A stretch of DNA of 56,803 nt, taken from positions 1 through 56,803 of the forward strand of contig JAFTVE010000043.1 in the NCBI GenBank assembly GCA_017465905.1. The letters run 5' to 3'. The notes beneath the pieces were generated by a model. That model had not been told where the DNA came from. It searched no databases and saw nothing but the letters and a program-made list of their open reading frames with translations. Shown piece after piece: positions 50,912 through 56,803 of this stretch (positions are counted from its first letter, which is position 1; each line of letters opens with the position of its first letter). The stretch comes from Bacteroidaceae bacterium. GTDB lineage: Bacteria; Bacteroidota; Bacteroidia; Bacteroidales; Bacteroidaceae. A program made the position numbers and the translations under genes.

Positions 50912-51352
50912 TTATATACTTGCCCTTATCCTGCAACCAGGATTGTCCTCGCAGGCCTCCTTGTATTTTATCAGCCAGGGAATAAATCCATCATAAGAAC
51001 CCCATCCGTTTGCAGGATTAAAAGGAAGGAGTTTTTTCCTATTCTCAACCATATAGGCGATACCTTGAGCAAGAATCTTACTCATTATATAAGTGGTAAT
51101 ATTGCCATTCTCTCCAGGCTCCCATACATAATCATATAAAGTACCCTTATACTCCTTATTCCTGTATTTAACACAGATGGGAACTTGCAGTGCCATTCTA
51201 CTCATGTTGTGCGTGATGTTTGCATTCCACTCTGTCTCCTCTGTGGGTACATCGTCGGGTACTATCATAAAAGTACTACCACATGCAACATGGGTTGCAT
51301 TGTATTTCACCATTTTAGGTTTCTTGTATATTATTGTTACATCTAAACTCAT
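50912..51352 (-). CDS. Conserved hypothetical protein of mobile-element type
   Basis: 146 residues. NITHNMSRMA and PFNPANGWGSYDGFIPWLIKY at the end match a conserved family often carried by phages and integrative elements (SLDV.. start, NITHNL, GWG.YE.FVPWV). Function unknown. The third gene of a minus-strand operon with the next two. Confidence 0.7.
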   Translation of the reverse strand: MSLDVTIIYKKPKMVKYNATHVACGSTFMIVPDDVPTEETEWNANITHNMSRMALQVPICVKYRNKEYKGTLYDYVWEPGENGNITTYIMSKILAQGIAYMVENRKKLLPFNPANGWGSYDGFIPWLIKYKEACEDNPGCRIRASI

Positions 51353-51355
51353 AAT

Positions 51356-51964
51356 CTATAACTGTTTATCTTCTGTTTGTATCATTAAATCTTTTATTTT
51401 GTTGTCAAACCATTCTCCAAAGTCTGGGAAAACAGTTTTGCCATTTTCATCTTTACCACTATGAGGAGCAAATCCAGGTTCGTTGTTCTTCAACCATTCA
51501 CATTGCTCAATGAAAGACTTTCTTACCTTATTCAGGCTAATCCTTGAATACTTTTTGCAATAAGCAAGAAATTTAAAGATGCTATTGCCGAAAATCATTT
51601 CATCTTCATTGGTATATGAAGGTGAAAAACTTACTACTTCCTTCCCATTAATATTATACTTCTCATAGTATGGTTTCAATTCTCCTGTATATGAGATACG
51701 TAGAACAGAGTCCTTCATAAAATGATTCTCCTTAACCCAAGAGTATGCTATATCAACAACTCCACTGGCGTTTATTATATCATAACGATTGCCATACCTT
51801 TGCACTATGCAATAATATTCAGGCAGGTCATTAGGCTTCATTTTTGTTTTGTAAAGTCTATTCTTTCTATCTGCATATACATCCCCATTCCGACGATGGA
51901 TATTTCCATTGTCATCAACAGAGTAATGGACTTCGTAAAAATATCTATTTGATAGGTTCTTCAT
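51356..51964 (-). CDS. Hypothetical protein
   Basis: 202 residues, soluble, Tyr- and Asn-rich; no domain is recognised. It starts 19 bases after the metallophosphoesterase gene and ends 3 bases before the next gene, so it is cotranscribed. Confidence 0.6.
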   Translation of the reverse strand: MKNLSNRYFYEVHYSVDDNGNIHRRNGDVYADRKNRLYKTKMKPNDLPEYYCIVQRYGNRYDIINASGVVDIAYSWVKENHFMKDSVLRISYTGELKPYYEKYNINGKEVVSFSPSYTNEDEMIFGNSIFKFLAYCKKYSRISLNKVRKSFIEQCEWLKNNEPGFAPHSGKDENGKTVFPDFGEWFDNKIKDLMIQTEDKQL

Positions 51965-51983
51965 AAATTCACTAAATTTTCAA

Positions 51984-52751
51984 TTATGTGATTTCTATAA
52001 ATCGTTTGCCGTCAAATCCAGCAAGATGCTCATTGTAATAAACATAGCCAAGCTGATTGCAGACAAGGCGTGTATTCCCGATGATTACCTCCTCGTTGGC
52101 GTGTGAGTGTCCGAAAATCCACGCATCAATGCGGCTATCAGCAATAAAGTTGCCCAATTCTGTAGCGAATGCACTATTCAGCAAGCTGCCTTTATGCTCG
52201 GGAGCCACAACGGCCATTGATGGCAGATGATGGGTTACTACCACAATACGCTCGGCGGTGCTCTCAGCTACACTCTGCTTGATAAACTCCAGGCACTTCT
52301 CGTGCTCAGCATTGAAATCAGCAGGCGTAAAGCGACGACCATTATACAGAATCTGCCGAAAGTCATTCATTCCACGATGTACAAAATACTCATCCTCTGG
52401 ACGAATGTGCGACCAAAGGGTTGAGAGGATAAAATTAACATTATCAATTCTCACCACCTTGTTTTGGTAGTAATGCACATTAGGCAGAATCTCACGACTC
52501 CAGCTATCGCCATAGGCTAACACATCACCATTTCCATAGAACTCGTGGTTCCCAGGAACAAGTAACACCTCTCGGTAGTTTGCCGATGCCCACTTCCAGA
52601 ATCGTAAATTAGGGAGTGTTCTATCGCGTAAATAGCCGGTATCACCTGCAAAAACCAACACATCACCAGTAACCTCAAATGGCTCACTCTTTATAAATCT
52701 TAAATTATCTGACAACTCCAAATGTATGTCAGATGCGTATTGTATTTTCAT
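51984..52751 (-). CDS. Calcineurin-like metallophosphoesterase
   Basis: 255 residues from the Met that starts MKIQYASDIHLE; 31 upstream codons are dropped. Metal-binding set: SDIHLE, FAGDTGY, VPGNHEFYG, VTHHLPSM and GHSHAN, complete. The substrate is unknown; related enzymes include cyclic-nucleotide phosphodiesterases and 5'-nucleotidase-like proteins. First gene of the operon. Confidence 0.93.
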   Translation of the reverse strand: MKIQYASDIHLELSDNLRFIKSEPFEVTGDVLVFAGDTGYLRDRTLPNLRFWKWASANYREVLLVPGNHEFYGNGDVLAYGDSWSREILPNVHYYQNKVVRIDNVNFILSTLWSHIRPEDEYFVHRGMNDFRQILYNGRRFTPADFNAEHEKCLEFIKQSVAESTAERIVVVTHHLPSMAVVAPEHKGSLLNSAFATELGNFIADSRIDAWIFGHSHANEEVIIGNTRLVCNQLGYVYYNEHLAGFDGKRFIEIT

Positions 52752-53835
52752 AATTTCTACATTTTTCCGCATCCCTGCGTAGTTAATACTAAATTTGGTT
52801 GATTGCCATTGGACGGAATAGACGGAGAGGAAGAACGTCACCAATGGGTATAAAACAAAAATAGTTGGAAAGTTTGGTAAGGACTCTCCAACTATTCTGT
52901 TGTTATTTCTCTAGCGAGATATAGGCATCTAACTATATCTCTATTGATTTATACGTTTGTTGGAAAGTTAAACCGATGGACTCAATGCTAAGAGTATGAA
53001 CACACGACATACCTTCAAAGCATTTGTTGCCTCGAATTGATGTTGTTAATATGTTCATTCTACTTTGCTGCATTGCTAAATTTTATATGGTTTTCAAAAG
53101 TGGGTGCAAAATTACATAATAATCAGATAAACCTCCAAATAAATTGCGGAACTTCTTTTTTATGATGAATTCGGTGCAAACTAACTAAGTGTCGATTGGG
53201 CAAATCATCACTTGCAAGGGCTTGCCCGTTGTCCAATATAATCCCCATGGGGTAGCCTAATACCCCATATCACTTTCGCGATATGGGGAGTGTCCAATCA
53301 AGATTGGCAGCGGGTTACTTTCCGATGCAAAATATTTTTTTAACGCCTATTTATATTCTTGTAAGTACTTGATATATAATATATTGCAGAGTTTTACCGA
53401 AGGACGTAAGTTCGTTCGGGGGGACAAACTGGGGACTGCATTTCTACAAAGAAACTAATACAATCTGCAAAAATGCACTTTTTTTAGATTTTTTAGCATA
53501 TTTGCATTTCTTTGCATGGTAAAATGGCCTTTAATTTGAGCTGAAATTGCACCTGCGATAGCTATTAAATTTAGTGGTTTAGTTTAGTCCAATGTATATA
53601 TAGAATAGAAGTAAACTAAACTGCCTTCATCGTCAAATCTAAGAGGTCTGTTATAGCAGTGGCTTTACACTCTTCTAAAATGGACTTTGTTCCTCTCATT
53701 TGCAGATGTTATGTGTTTCTTTATATCCGTCTACCTTTTAACACGAGTTTCTGAGAAGTGCCAAATATACTCTTTTTGCTTCTCAAAAGAAGAGAAATTA
53801 AACCAGATTCTGTTCATTTTTCTTTTGTTAAGCAA
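52752..53835. other. Gene-free structured region
   Basis: About 1.1 kb without a supported gene. It holds a hairpin ATAGTTGGA/TCCAACTAT (about 52861-52893), the structured block 53195-53307, a CCGAA..TTCGG hairpin near 53398 and an A/T-rich part with repeated ATTTGCAT/TTTGC words. A 65-codon plus frame at 53687-53884 has no support. Confidence 0.6.
53195..53307 (+). ncRNA. Possible structured RNA: three hairpins in a row
   Basis: ATTGGGC..GCCC..CCAAT (53195-53237), CCCCATATC/GATATGGGG (53263-53288) and CCAATC AA GATTGG (53294-53307) are three stem-loops with no coding potential. The CCAAT/ATTGG word recurs in stems 1 and 3, so alternative pairing is possible. No T run or promoter is obvious; it may be DNA structure only. 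Confidence 0.35.
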
Positions 53836-54678
53836 TCAAATTTCAGAAAGCATCTGGTCTAATTTGTCCAAAGCATTATGGTAGCTTTCTTCCTCCGTTT
53901 TTGTAAGTTTCAAGTCGGTCAAGATAGTCGGATCATCAGATTCTGTTTTGGACGTATCATCTGACATTAACGGTGTGGTAGATGGTGATTCTACAGATTT
54001 TGTATTTTCAGATAGTATATGAATTCTTTTCAGTTCATTAAGATATTCGGTTACTTTTTCAAGTATAGACTCTGCCTGAAGTCTGTTTTGACTATTAGCA
54101 ATACGAGCTTCTGGAGTATCATCATCTGTAAGGTATAACCCAAGGAATTTTCTCTTGCGACCTTCGAATTTATCATTTCCTAGATAGATGATATTGGATC
54201 CGAAGTTGCAGTCAAGGAAAAGCGATAGACGATTATCCTTTATCTTCCTATGTCCTATGTGAATTGAAATTGTATTGATGTTGTTGATTACGCATTTTGA
54301 AGCGTTCACCATCAAAAGTTTAGAAACGGTATTTGAAGATTTGGCCAGCGAACTAGGCAATTCAATAGGTTCGTCCTTTGATTTCTTTACAATTGGCTGT
54401 AGACCATCTTTCTTCAAGGTATCAAGCTCTGCCTTTTTCTTTTCCAAAATCTCCCTTGCTAACTCCATAGTTCTCTCATTAGCCAATTTGTCTTCAGGGG
54501 AATTTTCTGGAATTAAATAAAGACCAAGATGCTCTCTCACTCTTTCACCACGCTGCTCGTTTGATAGGTATTCAACATTACCGTTGTAGTAGTCAAGTAT
54601 CAACGAGAAACGGCCTCCTTGAAGTGGCTTCTTTCGTAGCTTGACTGTGAAGCGATATGTCTTTCCCTTTTCACTCAT
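53836..54678 (-). CDS. Protein with two arm-DNA-binding-like domains, no recombinase domain
   Basis: 280 residues. Residues about 8-80 (TVKLRKKPLQGGRFSLILDY then HLGLYL and a LAREILEKKKAELD helix) look like the N-terminal arm-binding domain of Bacteroidetes tyrosine recombinases. A second copy is about 135-220 (SIHIGHRKIKDNRLSLFLDC, FLGLYL, QAESILEKVTEYL). The rest is an acidic tail. The core-binding and catalytic domain (R..HxxR..Y) is absent. It could be a regulator that occupies arm sites of an integrase, or a nucleoid-type protein. A plain truncated integrase would not have two copies. Confidence 0.65.
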   Translation of the reverse strand: MSEKGKTYRFTVKLRKKPLQGGRFSLILDYYNGNVEYLSNEQRGERVREHLGLYLIPENSPEDKLANERTMELAREILEKKKAELDTLKKDGLQPIVKKSKDEPIELPSSLAKSSNTVSKLLMVNASKCVINNINTISIHIGHRKIKDNRLSLFLDCNFGSNIIYLGNDKFEGRKRKFLGLYLTDDDTPEARIANSQNRLQAESILEKVTEYLNELKRIHILSENTKSVESPSTTPLMSDDTSKTESDDPTILTDLKLTKTEEESYHNALDKLDQMLSEI

Positions 54679-54808
54679 AAATGGTATCTTGTCTAAATTG
54701 TCCTCAAAGGTAGTGATAATCCTTCACTGAACATTGAGTTAACCTGATTTTTTCCTCATTTTAGCTGATTTAGCCAAGGCATTAAGAGTTTCTTTCTTTT
54801 AAAAGCAT

Positions 54809-54816
54809 TACCTTTG
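54809..54816 (+). promoter_or_regulatory. -7 element of the HU gene
   Basis: TACCTTTG, 42 bases before the start codon; no clear -33 element. Confidence 0.55.
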
Positions 54817-54857
54817 CAATCCTTTTTTGAATTTTATAAATAATCAGATAGAGAACT

Positions 54858-55130
54858 ATGACAAAAGCAGAAATTGTCAGCGAAATCGCTGCAAAGACAG
54901 GTTTGGAGAAGCAGGTTGTATTAACTGTTGTAGAAGGTATGATGGATACCATTAAAACCTCAATGATCAATGGAAATGAAGTGTTCCTTCGTGGATTCGG
55001 TAGCTTTATCATTAAGCACAGAGCGGAAAAGACTGCACGAAACATTTCTAAGAATACAACAATCATTATCCCTGCTCACAACATTCCGGCATTCAAGCCT
55101 GCCAAGGAATTTATGGAGAAAGTTAAATAA
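54858..55130 (+). CDS. HU-family DNA-binding protein
   Basis: 90 residues. Start MTKAEIVSEIAAKTG, then the NGNEVFLRGFGSFIIKHR signature and the C-terminal IPAFKPAKEFMEKVK, all of the HU/IHF fold. It is divergent from the arm-domain protein, 179 bases away; both may shape DNA of the same element. A terminator follows. Confidence 0.95.
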   Translation: MTKAEIVSEIAAKTGLEKQVVLTVVEGMMDTIKTSMINGNEVFLRGFGSFIIKHRAEKTARNISKNTTIIIPAHNIPAFKPAKEFMEKVK

Positions 55131-55702
55131 TGATTATATAATTATATAAGTATATAAATCTATAATTATATTGCATTTTTGCAATGGTATATAGGAGGTT
55201 AGCTCAATATCGGAATGACTAACCTTCTATTTTTTTATTATATAATCCAAAATTGGAGGGACTGAAGTAAAATGTTCAAACCCTCCAATTCTCGTGCTTC
55301 TTTTCCGATTAAGGCTGTTTCACAAAAGAACTTTAATAGAAAATCTTAGCCTGTTAATATGCATATTCACTTATATAACAGTTATAAGTCCCTTTTTGTT
55401 TTCTTTAACTTGTATTTTTTTGAACAAAGGTAATGCCAATCTTGTTATACGAGGTTTGTCCTTTCTATAAGATTATATCAATGACCTGATTGGTGAGTTC
55501 AGTTGCAAATGTAGAACCAATGATTTTCTAGTTTCAAGGTCATGTCTTCGATTTATTTCGAAATCTCCACACGCCAGTAGTCGGTAGTATTTCTTATAAA
55601 ACCTTGCACAAGTATCATTGCTCCATTTCAAGCAACAGAATTCATCCTTCAGGTCAGTCAGATGATAAATGAGGGAAAAGTAAAACTTAAAATTTTAGTG
55701 CT
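55131..55702. other. Gene-free stretch after HU
   Basis: Apart from the two hairpins at its start, no gene, promoter or repeat is evident. It is A/T-rich. Confidence 0.6.
55194..55238 (+). terminator. Terminator after HU
   Basis: AGGAGGTTAG pairs with CTAACCTTCT around a loop, followed by seven T residues. A second hairpin, ATTGGAGGG with CCCTCCAAT, is at about 55252-55289. Confidence 0.8.
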
Positions 55703-55879
55703 ATGTATGGTTATGACAATGAAACTACACTGATTGGTAGTACCTGTACTCTTCTCCACCCTTACAAAGGATATTCAGAAGGTGAAGTTATAGACGACTA
55801 TGGTTTGGAGCTATTGGTTCGCTTGACAAACGGAAAAGAGTTGTCTGTGTATAAAGATGAACTGATTATTAACGATTAA
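55703..55879 (+). CDS. Small hypothetical protein
   Basis: 58 codons: MYGYDNETTLIGSTCTLLHP then a beta-rich stretch ending YKDELIIND. Its acidic composition resembles that of the next gene. It stops 11 bases before that gene, so the two are probably translated from one message. Confidence 0.6.
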   Translation: MYGYDNETTLIGSTCTLLHPYKGYSEGEVIDDYGLELLVRLTNGKELSVYKDELIIND

Positions 55880-55890
55880 GATTTTTGATT

Positions 55891-56442
55891 ATGAAGATTG
55901 TAGTATTAAACCACACTGATGTAAGGGTTGAACTGTTGAATGTGGTAGATAGTTTGTGCCCTGATGAGATTGAAGAATTTCTCTATGACAGAGGATTTGA
56001 CGTGAGTAATATTTCTTGGATGGAGGTTCCGAGCGATGTTAACGATTATGTGCCTATCAAGTTCCACGAATTTGATGTCAAAGATAATGGTGAAGAAACA
56101 CATTCAGAACGCACCGCAAGGTTGAAGAATTTCACTATCTATGATAGCGTACAGGATATTAAGCGTAGAGAACAAGAAGAACTCGCAGATGTACTCCGTC
56201 ATCTTGGAACAAGGGTTGACGATGGCTATGAATACCATTTTGAAGGTGAATGTCCCATAATAGCGGCATATGATTATGATGAACCTTGCGATGTGGTAAT
56301 TCTTTCAGTTCGTGTAGACGATGATGGATATATAAGTCTTGTAGGTGATGAAAAGAATGACCGAGGCAATCCGCATTCATTAGATGTTGATGAAATCTTG
56401 GCCGGTCATCTGGAGTATGTGACTTCCTACATTCTACAATAA
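55891..56442 (+). CDS. Acidic hypothetical protein
   Basis: 183 residues from MKIVVLNHTDVRVELL; a TTG 6 bases upstream is less likely. About a quarter Asp plus Glu, with alternating beta words (DVVILSVRVDDDGYISLVGDE). No family I can name; such proteins are common in the accessory regions of integrative elements. A terminator follows. Confidence 0.7.
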   Translation: MKIVVLNHTDVRVELLNVVDSLCPDEIEEFLYDRGFDVSNISWMEVPSDVNDYVPIKFHEFDVKDNGEETHSERTARLKNFTIYDSVQDIKRREQEELADVLRHLGTRVDDGYEYHFEGECPIIAAYDYDEPCDVVILSVRVDDDGYISLVGDEKNDRGNPHSLDVDEILAGHLEYVTSYILQ

Positions 56443-56450
56443 TAAAGAAA

Positions 56451-56488
56451 GAGCCTATATCTAACAAATGATGTCGGATATAGGCTCT
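56451..56488. terminator. Bidirectional terminator
   Basis: GAGCCTATATC pairs with GATATAGGCTC around a 16-base loop, between the acidic protein gene and the DUF1294 remnant. Confidence 0.8.
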
Positions 56489-56492
56489 ATTC

Positions 56493-56702
56493 TTAATATC
56501 TAAACCATACAAGGCAGATGCAAACTATCTGAAGGATGATAATGACTGGTATGCCATACTTAAATTTCTTATGCAGGGTCTTGTGATGCCATACTTTTAT
56601 ACCGAGATAAGCACCGATGCTTCCACCAATTACAGCCAGCCCTAACAAACAGGCTTCTGGAGTACGCCATTTCGGGGGCGTCAGCTGAACTGTGTCAGGC
56701 TG
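56493..56702 (-). pseudogene. Truncated DUF1294 gene
   Basis: On the minus strand this reads WRTPEACLLGLAVIGGSIGA, then KVWHHKTLHKKFKYGIPVII, ending VWFRY then stop. This is the C-terminal two thirds of DUF1294 membrane proteins. The reading frame runs upstream into an in-frame stop with no start codon (QPDTVQLT instead of the first helix). An insertion at about 56683 or a deletion is likely. Confidence 0.7.
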
Positions 56703-56803
56703 TTAGATAAATTCGAATTTACAATTCTCATATACTTCAGATGTAGGTTGCCGTTTCTAAAGCGATATAAAGTTTGTTTAAACTATGGTTGGCATTGTTC
56801 AAG
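56703..56803. other. Right end of the window
   Basis: No gene is supported. On the minus strand a short frame reads LNKLYIALETATYI then stop; it could be the end of an element that disrupted the DUF1294 gene. Confidence 0.4.

Noticed and set aside
53836-54678. Functional tyrosine integrase
   Set aside because: No R-HxxR-Y catalytic residues are present and the C-terminus is an acidic tail.

Overview
The window is a chromosomal stretch from a member of the Bacteroidales, most likely a gut Bacteroidaceae/Prevotellaceae-type organism. Evidence seen directly: many genes have the Bacteroidetes promoter pair (TTTG, 19-20 bases, TAnnTTTG) and weak Shine-Dalgarno sequences. The gene set includes periplasmic GH28 and sulfatase enzymes, TonB-like, META-domain and LysO proteins, pyruvate formate-lyase, and a secreted repeat protein with a Bacteroidales-type C-terminal tail. 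Genus or species cannot be set from the sequence alone.

Layout. 1-650: gene-poor, with a palindromic 22-base tandem repeat. 650-5018: a pectin-related unit (GH28, DUF4861 protein, HAD phosphatase) and an RsmI-like methyltransferase. 5201-29530: mostly housekeeping genes (glyA, a probable 6S RNA, a secreted repeat protein, purM, a phosphohexomutase, pflA/pflB, tRNA-Cys, an aminotransferase, a LolC/FtsX-type permease, nitroreductases, lysO, a TrpB2-type tryptophan synthase beta with its own attenuator, a sulfatase, a MarC protein). 29531-41411: a defence island. 41412-42706: 1.3 kb of non-coding repeats. 42707-45874: a six-gene stress/redox-type operon. 46332-50863: an ATPase-nuclease gene followed by three TIR-domain genes and a membrane protein. 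50912-56803: accessory genes of mobile-element flavour (metallophosphoesterase operon, a two-copy arm-binding-domain protein, HU, small hypothetical proteins, a truncated DUF1294 gene).

How the genes work together. The defence island is a seven-gene minus-strand operon: PLD-like/SNF2-like helicase, DUF4391 protein, coiled-coil membrane protein, type III-like Mod, small membrane protein, SIR2-like protein, type III Res. A candidate HEPN protein (Rx4H motif) converges on it, with a decayed partial copy of itself just upstream. About 6 kb further on, three TIR proteins and a three-helix membrane protein form a tight plus-strand operon. This resembles Thoeris, but no SLOG-, Macro- or SIR2-containing effector lies beside it, so the membrane protein may be the effector. 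This is the best candidate for a little-described system in the window. The clearest regulatory finding is an 18-residue leader peptide with three consecutive Trp codons and a terminator just upstream of trpB.
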